Source: Diadophis punctatus similis
Lineage: Eukaryota > Chordata > Lepidosauria > Squamata > Dipsadidae
DNA length: 64,000 nucleotides
Reading direction: 5' to 3'
Assembly (NCBI GenBank): GCA_023053685.1
Contig: JALIGW010000026.1
Location: 1,044,501 to 1,108,500, forward strand
Under the pieces are notes generated by a model that saw only the letters and a list, made by a program, of their open reading frames with translations, had not been told where the DNA came from and did no database searches. The position numbers were made by a program, and so were the translations under genes. Shown here in pieces: positions 42,158-55,366 of the stretch (its first letter is position 1; every line of letters starts with the position of its first letter).

Positions 42158-43529
42158 GTATGTGCAGAAGATGAAAGGGGAGATTGGGAAATCTCGGCAA
42201 AGCGGGAAAGGATTGGCCATGTTACTAGTCCCTGCCATGAGGGTGGAAAGGAGGAGAAAGATATGGAAAGAAAACTCAAGAGATGGCCCAGCTAAAATCT
42301 TGGGGGGGGGGGCAGAGTTTGACTTCAGAGTTGGGCCAGGTCTGGAGGCATTTGTGGGGGGGGGGCTTAATCCAGTCTCCCGGAAAGGTGAAACTGGGTG
42401 GAGCAGGAAAAAGATGGAGGGAATGTGTGAAGCAAACCAGGACTGGCTGGCTGCCGAAAGAAATGTAGGCGTGGGCAGGATTTAAGGCAAAAGGGGGGCA
42501 ACTAGGTGACTAACTATGCATTTTGTGGCCAAACTTCAACCCTCCTTGTTTTTACTTCAAAGGCTCGGTTGCAGGAGACGCCCTGCGTTTGGGGCTCTGT
42601 GGTGTTGCCGGTACCTTTGCACCATTCTAGCCTAGCGTGCGTTTGTGCAAATGTGTGTGCATCCCTTCAGCTGGTTCATCTGGGGTGATGCTCTGCCTGG
42701 AGTTGTCGGGAGGGAAGAGAAAGGAACATAGTTGAGTGTTGTCATTCCAGGAACTATGCCAAAATGTCCTTTAAGACAAGGATGGAGAAAATAAACAGGG
42801 CTGGTCCGGGTGCAGAAAAAGGAAGATTCCCGGAACTTTAAAAAAACAACATTTTGCAGCTCTTTCTTTCTTTGACTGCTGGAGAAGGGCAGCTATTTAA
42901 GGTGTTGGAAGAGAGGGAATGGGGAAAGGATGTTTTGGTCGGGTTATTTAGGAGTGAGAAACTGGGCGCATGATTTTGCAGAATATATTTTTATTTATCA
43001 AATTTAGCTGCCACCATCTAAGGGAGCAAAAAAATATATCAATCTTTTCCAACTAAGCTTTTCTGCCTTAATAAAAGGCAGAAGCTTCCATATGGTGTAG
43101 ATGACTTCATCAGATGCGTCAGAAATCTGTTTAATAAAATTGGTGAGGCATAAAAAGGGCTATTAGATTCCTTCTGATTTATGGAGAGGTTGTATGGAGG
43201 CGATGCTGCCTGTGTCTTCTTCACAAAGTGGCTGCCTAACCTGTTGAGTTTTTCACTGTTAGAATTCACATCCCAGCACAAGAAAAAAGCCCCGGATCGA
43301 TGTATTTTTATGCGTTTATTGCTATTTGCCCCTTTCCATGCCAAAACATCTCCCAAGTGTTATAAAACAGAAATAAATGACAGAACAAAAACATGTCATA
43401 AAACATATTAAAATAGGTGGGGCAAGGGGAAAAAAACAGTTTAGATTTCCTGATAATTCAAATCAAAGTAAACAGATGTAAATTTGGTTTGGTGCTTCTT
43501 TTCTGGAGGGAATTGTTTTAAGGTTCAGG

Positions 43530-43745
43530 GTGAGAACAATGAATCAGTGGAATGGCTTGTCTCCAAGAAGTTGTGAGTATTTTATCACAGGAGGTTTTCA
43601 AGACAAGCGAATGCTGGCTGGGGAATTCTGGGAGTTGAAGTCCAGACATCTTCAAGTTGTCAAGGTTGGAAAACACTGGCCTAAGGTCGCTTGAGCAAGG
43701 GGTTGGACTAGAAGACCTCCAAGGTCCCTTCCAATTCTGTTAACG
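43530..43745 (+). repeat. CR1 LINE 3' end with inserted hAT-type fragment
   Basis: GGAATGGCTTGTCTCCAAGA, then GGGGAATTCTGGGAGTTGAA (MITE half), then GGACTAGAAGACCTCCAAGG. The arrangement resembles the nested pair at 32630-32912. Confidence 0.75.
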
Positions 43746-44502
43746 TGCCAGTTTGTAGGGATTGACTTATGGTACACCAGACTGTACCCGAACTATCCTG
43801 GCTCCACGTTCTCCACCATTAAGCGAGAAAAGCTGTCCGTCAACCAACTGCAAGCTTTCAACTCCCAGCATTCCCCTGGTGACCTGGGCATGTGCTAAGC
43901 ATTCTGGGAGTTGTAGGCCATGTCTTTGGAGAGTTCCCAAGCATTAAAAAGTGCTGAAGATGGAAATTCGGGCTTTCTCATACGTCGGTAATCTCTTCCT
44001 GGGATGGGAAGTTAACTTCGGACTTTTTCGCTACAGCTAGCATTTTTAATATTCAGAACTCGGAGGAATTTAAAAACAGTTTTGCGAACGTTAACTTTAA
44101 AGTTATAAAAGTTTAATCCCACATGCTCTAGTTGTTCTTTTGAGCATTTGTTTTGAAAACAGACCCCTGACTTGGACCTCTCTCTTTCAGGAAAGCGACT
44201 TCCATGGCGTTTGGAGGCTGGCTCCCGATTCAGGATCACTCCCGGGGGGCCAATGCTTTTGAACTCCAGCACAGACGGCTGAAGTGCAGATAGCAGAGCG
44301 GAGAGGAGAAGCCCCCCCCCCGCAACTTTTTTGGAAGAGGGGGGGCATCCCGGGAATGACCTGTTTGGTAAGGCCACCCTCTTTTCTTTGAAACCAGAAA
44401 ACGGGGAGGGGGAAAGCAAACCCTCGGCTGGTGGAAGAGAGGTATGATCAGAGGTCAAGGCAGCCGTGTGACCAGGAAGCCATTTTGAAATGGCTTCTAG
44501 GA

Positions 44503-44890
44503 CAGAGGGTCCTTGACTTACAACCGCTTGTTTAGTGACCATTCAAAGTTACGACGGCACTGAAAAAAGTGACTTAAGTAGGACCGTTTTTCATACTTAC
44601 AACAGCTGCAGCATCCCCAAAATTCAAGACACTTGGCAACTGATTCATACTTATGACCGTCGTTGTGTCCCCAGGGTCACGTGATCCCCTTTTGCGACCT
44701 TCTGACCAGCAAAGTCATCGGAGGAGTTAGATTCACTTAACAACCCGTATTATTAACTTAACAACTGCAGGGATTCACTTAACGACCGTGGCAAGAAAGT
44801 CGTGAAATGGTGCAAAATTCACTTGACAACTGTCTCGCTTAGCAACAGAAACTTTGCACTCGGTTGTGGTCGTAAGTCGAGGACCGCCTG
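44503..44890 (+). repeat. Tigger-like MITE, near full length
   Basis: CAGAGGGTCCTTGACTTACA at the left, AAGTCGAGGACCGCCTG followed by TA at the right. A second partial copy follows at about 44937-45200. Confidence 0.8.
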
Positions 44891-45580
44891 TATGAGATGG
44901 GTGGATGATGGAGCCGCTTGCCTTCCCGATCCAAAACGGGGAGTCCTTGACTTATGGCCAGAATTAAGCCTCAAAGTTTTGTTGCTAAGCAGGGCAGTTG
45001 TTAAGTGAGTTTTGCCCCGTTTTACGACCTTTTTGCTGCTGCTGTTAGGTGAATAACGCAGTCATTAAGCAAATCTGGCTTTCTTTGTCACAAATGGGGA
45101 TCGCATGACCCCTTAAGGTCACTAATGCAGGACAGTTGCTAAGTGTCCAGATTTTGTTGCAAGTGCGAAGATTGGTTGTAAATTGCCCCAAGAGTCCCCC
45201 CCCCCTCCCCGTGGCTAGAATTATGTAAGGGGATCATAAATTATTCCCAGAGCTTTGGCTCTGGGAGAATCTGGCTCTGCAGCTTGGAAATGAAGCTGCC
45301 GTCAAAAAGCCATGTTGGATTTCCTAGAGATTGAAGGCTGCGCGTAGCGTTGCTCGGGGCAGAGAAATCTCAGCTTCTCTTCTTAATGACTGACTACTAC
45401 TAACACCTCACGGAGGGCAAATCATCGCAAGTGGCGAAGTGGCTTCCGTTCTTCTCGCACATCTCCGCGTGGGTGTGGGTGTGTTTGTGTGCGCGTGCTG
45501 CACGTTCGGCTCTGCAACAGCAGCCCATTGAAGAAGATGGAATCGCAGCACAGGCAGCGAAACGCTCCAATAAAGCAATA

Positions 45581-45961
45581 CAGGTAGTCCTCCCTTAATG
45601 ACCGATCGCTCTATGACCGTTCACAGTTATGACAGGCACAGAATGGGTGCTTTGCAGTGAATAAAATACCCAGGCCATCACAAATGGTTCCCCCACACGA
45701 TTATTTGACTTAACATTGGGTAGGTCAGGTTTACAACTGGCCACGGCATTTTGAGGACACGTAAACCACGATTTGTGATGGGTTTTTTTAAAACTAGTTT
45801 ATGGCATTTTCCCCACTTGAAATGAAAGAGTTCGTTTTAACGACTGCTGTGAAAAAGTCCAGAAAATTACTTCTGGTCACACGGCTTCCTTGACTTACAA
45901 CTGTAATGACTTCTGACCAGAATTCCAGGCTAAATTATGGCCATAAGTCGTGGGCTACCTG
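45581..45961 (+). repeat. Tigger-like MITE, near full length with TA flanks
   Basis: CAGGTAGTCCTCCCTTAATG at the left and GTCGTGGGCTACCTG at the right, 381 bases, with TA immediately outside both ends. Confidence 0.8.
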
Positions 45962-46638
45962 TATCGCAACTTTAAAGGTGTGAGCAAAATACTTGGGGGT
46001 GGGGTGGTGGTGAGGAGGGGGTAGACCTTTCCCCTAGGTTGCAATCTGGGAAAAATGTAGCATCTCGAATGTCATAATTGCTGGATTTTAGAACGCGCAC
46101 GGTGTTCCTGCCTTCTAGAATTTGCATCTGAGAAAATCAAAGCCATTAAATAAGCAAAAATAATGCAGGGTTTGGAAACCGCTTCGCCCGTTTTTTGCTC
46201 TGCTGCTTATTAGTTGTGCTCCATCCTTCCTGCAATTGCGATTCGTGGGGTGGGCAGGAATCCCATCGGGAGTTTCACTTCCTTTCATTGCTGTCTTTGC
46301 TTTACTAATCCCCCCCAACCCACCCCAGCACCTCCAAAATGGGCTCCTGGGCCGGGTTTTGACTGCTGGGACAAAAATCTTATAACCTGGATATTTGGAG
46401 GCTGGGTTCTTGTGAAATGGAGGTTTTGTAATGGTTGTTGCTTTTGTCGATCTGATCGCGTCGGAGAAAAAGCCCAGAGCACAGGCGAAAAAAAAAGGAT
46501 TAGCGGCATAGTGGATCTGCAGTTATTAATAATTATTAATGATTTTAATAAAGGGGAAAGGAATAAAAAGAAAGCCAATGCAGTTTTCTAGATTGCATCC
46601 ACAGAAGGATAGTAACAAGGTTGTGTGAAGTCTTGGTA

Positions 46639-46995
46639 CAGGCAGTCCTCAACTTAACGACCGCAATGGAGGCCAACATTTCTGTTGTTAAGTGAGTTTT
46701 GCCTGATTTTATGACCTTTCTGCGGTCACATGATCCCCTTTTGTGACCTCCTTACAAGCAACGTGTCGAACTGCGGTTTTCTTGACAGGGGTGTTACTTG
46801 GAACCCTGACACAAAGTCAGTGGGGAAACCAGATTCACTTAACAACCGTGTCGCTAACAACTCCAGTGATTCACTTCATAACGGTGACAAGAAAGGTCGT
46901 AAAACAGGGCAATTTTTTTTGTTGCTAAGTGAGACGTTTAACAAAACCAACAGAAATTTGGGGGTCAATTTTGGTCGCAAGTCAAGGACTCACTA
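46639..46995 (+). repeat. Tigger-like MITE with TA flanks
   Basis: CAGGCAGTCCTCAACTTAAC at the left and GCAAGTCAAGGACTCACTA at the right, with TA outside both ends. Confidence 0.8.
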
Positions 46996-49900
46996 TACTT
47001 TTCAGTTGAGGACTCCAGCACTCCAGAGCGGAGATCTCATTTCTCACTATTCTGGACTTGGGACAGATCCTGGTTTAATGCTGGGAAGCCCCCTGGCCCC
47101 CATTGCCACCCCAGCCTGTCCTGCACCACACCTGTTCCCCTTTCGCTGCTGAACCGTAAAAATGCTGCCCTTGAAGGGATAATGCACAGAACACGGTGAC
47201 TTGGCACTTTTCTCATTCACAAGCAGCACAGCTGGCTCGTGTGGCTGTGTCATTGCATCGGCGTGCCTTGTTCCCGGCTGCCAATTTCCGTGCCGAGCTT
47301 TAGGGTACCCCTCCAGTCAAATTCCAGGAAGGAGGAAACGGGCTGCTTTTCATTTAGCTTGCATTTTGCATCGCTTTGCATTGAGCCGAAACAGGTTTTC
47401 TCTGCTTAACCTACCCAGATCCCTCTACTTATGTATGATCAGACTGTGGCATCGGGTGCAAACCTACTTATTCATTTGCTAGGGAAAGCAACATAATTAG
47501 TAAGGGTTTGGCCCAGCCTTCTTAATTGATTTAAATAGTGATATTTGGCCACACAAACAGCTGTTTATGTAGCAAGGACTCACCAGGGCATACTTTTCTG
47601 GAAAATCCAAAATAGATTTAAGTGGTGCTCCGGAGGCTGCCTTCTGGAGCTTTCCAACACATCCTTGAATTTTTCTTCCTCTTTAAGGATAGCCGTGCAC
47701 AATCCCGCAATTGTGACTCCTTCAGAACTGTGCTGAAAACCTTGGGAATTGGTTTCCTTATTAGTTTTTCCCAACCAGATCTTCAAGTTTTTGCTTTTTC
47801 TCGAAAGAACTTTGCTCAGAAGGTTGAGATTTTTCTTCTGTTCAAAAAACAACAACAAAACAACCACCACCAACAAGCTTACAAAATCCTTACTTGGGGC
47901 GGAACTAAAAGGAATAGAATAGCCAGGTTGGATTTTTAAGGCCTGAGAACGGCTGACCATCTATCTCTCTGGTGCTAACAAAAAAACAAAAAAAGCTGCA
48001 TTTCAAAAGTTCTCATTTTGGGGGGGGAAACAGCCCACCCACTGCTTTAGCGGGGGGGGGGGGGAGAGAGAGAGAGAGAGAGATGTTTATAAATCAGATA
48101 ACTGTTGGGCAAAAATTTTTATCCCTTTCGAAATCTGCCAAGTATCCAGGAGGTAAGATTTTCCAGCTGGGATATTGAGCAAAATTAAGGAAGAACGTTA
48201 GAGAACCACAAAACCAAAATTTAGAAGGTTTAACAGATGGGTTTGCAAACTCTTGCTTGTGAATAGAGCTCTGTAGCGCTGGGCTAAACCCGAGATGCTA
48301 GCTTAACAGCTGCAGTGGTTCATTCAACAGCTGTGGCAAGGAAGGCCATCCAATGGGGCAAAACTCGCTTAACAACCGTCTCGCTTAGCAGTGGAAATTT
48401 TGGGTTCAATTGTGGCCGTCAGACAAGGACTCCCTGTATGAATGGAACCGATTGTCAAACTATCCAGACACCGAATTGAGTAGAATAATCTTTTCAGACC
48501 CGTTTCAATATACTGCCAACATAGTTGAGACTCTTCGTAGATCTCTTTGGACCTTGAAAATCAAAGATCCTTTCCAGAGGATTCTTCCCACTTGCCTGAA
48601 ATTGTTTATGCAGAAAAATGAAACTGGGTCAAGCAAAGGAACGTGTTTCCTGCAGTCATGAGTTTAAATAAATAAGGCTGGCCTAGCCAAACTGGTCAGC
48701 TGATTGAAACGGCTTTTTTTTATTTTTGCAGTTCTCTTTGCTTCCCTTGTATTCCGAAGTAAGACTTCTGAATTTTGAAAGCTGTGATTTATTTCAGGGG
48801 CTGTGTAAAGCTTTACATAGGGTTGGGTGGTGCAGGGAAGCTTACAGCCGTTCGCTAAAAAAAACTAACCCTGCACGGATCTCGTTTTTGCTGAATGCAT
48901 ATTTGCGATCCTAGAGTGCTTTGCTTTAATTTTTTCCTCTCTTTATCCTTGAGGAAAAAAACTAGAAGTGAAATGAATAATCCCTGCAAGAAGAAAATGA
49001 AACCCCCTGCTAATGGATGCTTCTTCAGTCTTGGCAAATACAGCAGATTAAGGCTGACTGACAGGTGGTCCTCGACATACGGCCATCATGGAACCTGCCC
49101 ATTATGATTGTAAAATGGATCGTTCACATGACCAACCTGATTTTACGACCCTTTTGGCAGCGGTTGTGATGTGAACTAATGGTTTGCTAAGGCTGCGGTT
49201 TTGCTAAAAACCCGGAATAAGTGCCAGTCGCGACAAAACCATAGAAAAGTGCAATCACATACGCTGCAAACCACCGTAAATGTTTGCAGCGTCCTGCACT
49301 CACCTGTTTCCCTTACCTGCGTTCAATTGTATATATATATTTTCAGGATTCTTTAATTAAACACAATTAAGCCAAACAGGAAACCGGCCCATCTGCAGAC
49401 AAAGCATCCGCCTTGGCTTTACGCTTTCGTTTCCAAGACAGCCCTGAGTTCCTTAAAAGGCCTTTTGGAGGAGAAGAAGAAAAACAATGGATGACTCAGT
49501 CCAGCCCTGTGGTTGGTTGGTTGGTTGGAAGGAGAGGAAACTAGAAAGGTCCAAGAGATGGAGAGATTGAGAACATCTGATGGGACAAGACAGAAGAACC
49601 GGGCCTATTTTCACCCTTTGTTCTTTATTTTTTGAGCAGATGCTTCAGGGGATTTAACATGGAGGTCATTTCCTCCCAATGTTCTCCCAGCTGTTAAAGT
49701 CAAAACAGTCTCTCTTTACGTTCTTGATGGCCTTTTCTGCCTTCCTGTCATCCTTCAGATGTATCTGCCCTAAACCACCACGAGAAACTTCTGGTTGTCT
49801 CTCATGGAAACAAGTCCTGATGGACAAAGTCTTCTGCAAGATGGGAAGGGAATGAATGGGCTTTTGAGTTTGGTCATTGTCTCCATCCTGATTTCTGCTT

Positions 49901-50089
49901 TGCTGAAACCTATGAAGAACAGTTACAGGAATCGGGTGTGTCTAGTCTAACAAAGAGAAGGATTAGGGCTGACATGATAATCAGGTGTGTGCTCAGCCGC
50001 CACTTCCACGGCCCACTCAAGGCCTGTTGAGGGAAGCATTCGTCCGAATGCTACCATGTGAGAATGAGAATAAATCTCATATAGAGTCG

Positions 50090-50385
50090 ATTTGGATCTT
50101 TTCTTTGGAATTCAGGCAGACAGAAATAAAACCGAGATTAAAAGTCTAATAGAAAATATTTAGTTACAAAAACAATAAATCCTGGATAATTACATTTTTG
50201 CTAATAAAACGTGGACCGTTCAGGTCAGAGCCAAGTCAAAGACTGATTAATGGTGATTTAGGAATGTGGACATGCGTACAAGATCATATCACGTGTTCTG
50301 CTTGTATTGGAATATACCATAATATTAGAATAGGGGTGCATCACCCTGCATAGACATACAACTGACAATATTCACTACGTGACAA
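50090..50385. repeat. Dispersed repeat of unknown class, copy 2
   Basis: Partner of 7925-8225, same orientation, ending in the same ATAGAC...ACAACTGACAATATTC phrase. It ends about 160 bases before the LRRC8A coding exon. Confidence 0.7.
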
Positions 50386-50554
50386 GGCCCGAAGGTGGCC
50401 CGTGGCCTGGAGTTTGGGGACCCCTGTATTATACCATATGCTGAATTAATAAATGTGGTGAGCGGGATTCAGAACACGTTGAAGGCCAAATAACTCTTCC
50501 TTATGTATGTTGGTCACACCTGCTGATCGTTTTCTCTCTCTTTTCAGGTGAGCC

Positions 50555-53500
50555 ATGATTCCCGTCACGGAATTGCGCTACTTTGCCGATACCCAGCCGG
50601 CCTACCGCATCCTGAAGCCCTGGTGGGACGTCTTTACGGACTACATCTCCATCGTGATGCTAATGATCGCAGTATTTGGTGGGACCCTCCAGGTCACCCA
50701 GGACAAAATGATTTGCTTGCCTTGCAAATGGATTACCAAAGACGCTTGCAACGATTCTTCCCGCGAATGGACGGCTGCAAACTTGGACTCGGGTTACTAT
50801 AATGCTTCCCTGGGGACGGCCCTGGACTCTGGGCCCACGGGGATCAAATACGACCTCGACCGTCATCAATATAACTACGTGGATGCCGTGTGTTACGAAA
50901 ACCGCCTTCACTGGTTTGCCAAATATTTCCCCTACCTCGTCCTGCTGCACACCCTGATCTTCCTGGCTTGTAGCAACTTCTGGTTCAAGTTCCCCAGGAC
51001 TAGCTCCAAGCTGGAGCACTTTGTCTCCATCCTCTTGAAATGCTTCGACTCTCCGTGGACCACGCGGGCTCTGTCCGAGACGGTGGTGGAGGAGAGCGAC
51101 CCTAAGCCGGCCTTCGGGAAGATGAACGGCTCGATGGAGAAGAAGTCTTCCAACATCAGCGAAGACGTGGAAGCCACCGCCCCGATGCTACAAAGGACCA
51201 AGTCTCGGATCGAGCAAGGCATCGTGGACCGGACGGAGAACGGGGTCCTGGACAAGAAGGAAGGGGAGCAAGCCAAAGCTCTCTTCGAGAAGGTCAAGAA
51301 GTTCCGGACCCACGTGGAAGAAGGAGACATTGTCTACCGCCTCTACATGAGGCAAACCATCATCAAGGTCATCAAGTTCATCCTCATCATTTGCTACACG
51401 GTCTACTACGTCAACAACATCACCTTTGACATCGATTGCAAAGTGGACATTGAGAGCCTGACCGGCTACCGCATGTACCGCTGCGCTCACCCCCTGGCGA
51501 CCCTCTTCAAGATCTTGGCGTCCTTCTACATCAGCCTGGTGGTCCTCTACGGCCTGATCTGCATGTACACCCTTTGGTGGATGCTCCGGAGATCCCTCAA
51601 GAAGTACTCCTTTGAGTCCATCCGAGAGGAGAGCAGCTACAGCGACATCCCTGACGTCAAGAATGACTTCGCCTTCATGCTCCACCTGATCGACCAATAC
51701 GACCCTCTCTACTCCAAGCGTTTCGCCGTCTTCCTCTCGGAGGTGAGCGAAAACAAGCTCCGGCAACTGAACCTCAACAACGAATGGACGTTGGAGAAGC
51801 TGCGCCAGAGGATCACCAGGAACTCCCAGGACAAGCTGGAGCTGCACCTGTTCATGCTCAGCGGCATTCCCGACACGGTCTTCGACCTGCTGGAGCTGGA
51901 GGTCTTAAAACTGGAGCTCATTCCCGACGTCACCATCCCTCCCAGCATCGCCCAGCTCACCAGCCTCAAGGAACTCTGGCTGTACCACACGGCGGCCAAA
52001 ATCGAGGCCCCGGCTCTGGCCTTCTTGAGGGAGAACCTGAAATCCTTACACATCAAGTTCACGGACATTAAGGAGATTCCCTTGTGGATCTACAGCCTGA
52101 AGAACTTGGAAGAGCTTCATCTGACAGGCAACCTGAGCGCCGAGAACAACCGGTACATCGTGATTGACGGCCTGCGGGAGCTGAAGAGGCTCAAAGTGTT
52201 GAGGCTGAAGAGCAACCTGACTAAGCTGCCCCAGGTGGTGACGGACGTGGGTGTCCACCTGCAGAAGCTGTCCATCAACAACGAAGGCACCAAGCTCATG
52301 GTCCTCAACAGCCTGAAGAAGATGGTCAACTTGACGGAGCTGGAGCTCATCCGCTGCGACCTGGAGCGCATCCCTCACTCCATCTTCAGCCTCCACAACC
52401 TGCAGGAGATCGACCTCAAGGACAACAACCTCAAGACCATCGAGGAAATCATCAGCTTCCAGCACCTCCATCGCCTCACTTGCCTTAAACTCTGGTACAA
52501 CCAAATTGCCTACATCCCCGTGCAGATCGGCAACCTTACCAACCTGGAGCGCCTTTACCTGAACCGCAACAAGATCGAGAAGGTGCCCACCCAGCTCTTC
52601 TTCTGCCAGAAACTTCGCTACCTGGATCTCAGCCACAACCTCTTGGTTTGCATACCGGCGGAAATCGGGGCGCTGCAGAACCTGCAGAACCTCGCGGTGA
52701 CGGCCAACAGGGTAAGGAAAGGGGTGTGTTTGTGTGGGTGGGTGTCACGATACGTGGATTTTGCAGCTAAGAGCATTATATATATATAATACAGGGTATA
52801 TATATAATACAGGGCTTTAGTTTCAGGCTTGACAATTACATGAACAGCAGCGAGCTGAAATAACACAGCTCTGTGTACCTTTTGGGCTCTGTTTACTTGT
52901 TCAGAGCCTAAAATAAAAAGAGAATGGGACAAAGCTTCACAGGAGCACAAACTGGACATTTTATCAGAGCCGTTGCTGCAAAAGTAAATAAGATTTTGGC
53001 ACGATTAAAGTGGATTTATCAGGGAACAGCCTCGCTAGAAGCCTGTCCGAACGAAAGGGCTTGTCAAGATTAAAAAAGAAAGCTTGTCATTTTATGCAGT
53101 AGGCCAGGATTAAATTTAATCCAGGATTTTTTTTTTTTGTCTTTGTATTTTTAACCACTATGAGATAACTCTCATTTCATTGGGATTCTGTGCCGGCATC
53201 AGGCCGCCATTAACAAACAAGAGTTATTATTGGTCATTACGTTGTTATCATTATTGCCTTGATCATTTTTATTTCTTTATTGAAAAGAATTGGAAGGTTA
53301 GGTTCCAGGTCTACGTAGGACAACCTCCTACGACTTTTTTCTTCTTTTAATTTTTTTTAAAAAAGTATTAAATTTAATATACAATATTAGTCGCAGCGTC
53401 CCGGGGTCATGTGATTCCCTTTTGCGACCTTCTGACCAGCAAAGTCAAAAGGGGAAGAAGCCAGGTTCACTTAACAACCCTGTGACTAACTGCAATGATT

Positions 53501-55306
53501 CACTTAACGAATGTGGCCAAAGAAGTCATAAAATGGGGCAAAACTCACTTAGCAACTGGCCTTGCTTGGAAATTTGGGGGTCAGTTGTGGTCATAAGTGG
53601 AGGTGCCGGGGTCAGCCGCTTCCTCAGTACCAAACCCTCCACAAAATCACTCCTGGGAAAACCCTTCATTTTTTTTTAAAGAGACAGGGCATGGTACAAT
53701 TTCCAAATATATATATGGATTTCTTTCTTTTACTCTTCATGAAGGGGAAAGAGGAGGAATAGCAGCCGCTGGAGGTTGTTTTGAAACTAAACCAAAAAGA
53801 CTCATTTCTTTTTCTTTCCTTTTCATTTCATTTCCCCTGTTCTGTTCTGGGCAGAACTCCAGTTCTCACGAGGCTGACCGGCGATGGGAGATCTTCTTTT
53901 GTTCACGGAAAAGGGTTTCATTTTTTTTTCCTTTTGAAAGAAAGACTTTAAAAGTTCTAGCAAATCTTTCTCCTGCAAATTGGTTTATCTAATTTGGCAG
54001 TCTCGGGCAGGCGGTGTTGGAGCTGCTGCCAGTCTGGGAACTGGCAGTCCTACAGCAAGGGGGGGCGGGGTGGGGGGCACTGGGTTGGGGAACCCTGCTT
54101 GGCAAAGTCCTTATAGAACCAGGACATTGGCCTGTTAAGTATAATCTGTTGGGGGCTCCTTGGTGCTCTCTGAACCGGCTAGCTGTCTTGCAGACGTTTC
54201 ATTACCAAACTAGGTAACATCATCAGTATTAGTAGGGAGTGGGGTTTGCTCTCTGAAAAAGCCACTACATACATAGGACAAACAGGAGCTTAATAAAGGT
54301 GCTTTTGTATGTAAGGGCTAGTTTTGGGGTGATGGGGGACTCAGGATGAAGTGAGACAATTCAGGTTTTTTAATTGGCAAAAGTTACCCTAAAGAAATAT
54401 TTTCCTGTGAGTCTGACCATCCAGACTTTCTTTTCTAATGTACTTTATTCACAGAGCTGGACCATTGGGTCTTAATTCCCTAAAGAGTTTTGTACTTAAT
54501 TTTTTTATTTGTCTGTATCCCACCTATATTATTTTTAAAAATAACTCGAGGTGGTGAACACATCCAACACACCTTTCTCCTCCTACTTTCCCCACAGCAA
54601 CAACAACCCTGTGAGTGAGCTGGGCTGAGAGAGAGGAACCGGCCCAAAGTCACCCAAGTAGCTCTCATGCCGAAGGCAGAACTAGAACTCACAGACTCCT
54701 GGTAGTCCAAAGACACCCAGCCGGCTTTCATGCCAAAGGCAGGACTAGAATTCACCGTCTCCTGCTGATCGGCTCAAAGTCACCCAGTTGGCTTTCATGG
54801 CTCAGGCAGAACTTGAACTCAGGGTCTCCTGCTCTCGAGCCTGGTGCCTTAACTACTAGACCTAACCAACAACTTTGTTGCTTCTTTTATTATTATGTTT
54901 ATTACGAGTATTTCCCCTCAATGTTTCCAAACCCAAATATTTGGGGCAAAAGAAAGGCGTTATTATTATTATTTTTAAAAAAGGAAACACTTGCAATTAA
55001 AATGTTAAAGTCAGCTTTTTTAAAAAAAATTTCCACTCCCTGCCCTAAATCAGTTCCTTGATTTATGAACTCCGGATACTAAAATGCCTGGTGGATGTTT
55101 TTCTTTGCTTCTCCTTCAAATATTGTCTGAAAAAAATGTGTGCCTCTCTCTCTCTCTCTCTCTCTCTCGCCCACCCATTTCCCTTCCTGGCCGTCTGCCT
55201 CATCCGTCTCCTGCTCTTTTAAAAAGTTTGCAAAATCTTAAAGAGTTTTTGTCTTAAACATATTCTTTCATTGCCACTTTACTTTAATTCTTCCCCTTTC
55301 CGCTTT

Positions 55307-55366
<60 letters not shown>

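Larger units (their letters stand above)
41061..50547. other. LRRC8A first intron / 5' region
   Basis: The first 1.5 kb is unusually G-rich on the plus strand, with many G runs. Further on it holds a (GT)n at 42122-42152, a CR1 fragment, four Tigger-like MITE copies and the second copy of a dispersed repeat. No coding exon was recognised. Untranslated exons may exist. Confidence 0.5.

Noticed and set aside
50660..52636. Long minus-strand frames opposite LRRC8A (up to 219 codons)
   Set aside because: Shadows of the strongly biased codon use of the real exon, with no independent domain.
52712..52789. LRRC8A frame continuing past the first coding exon
   Set aside because: A consensus donor GTAAGG at 52712 and the matching exon at 56676 restore the known leucine-rich repeats and exact length.
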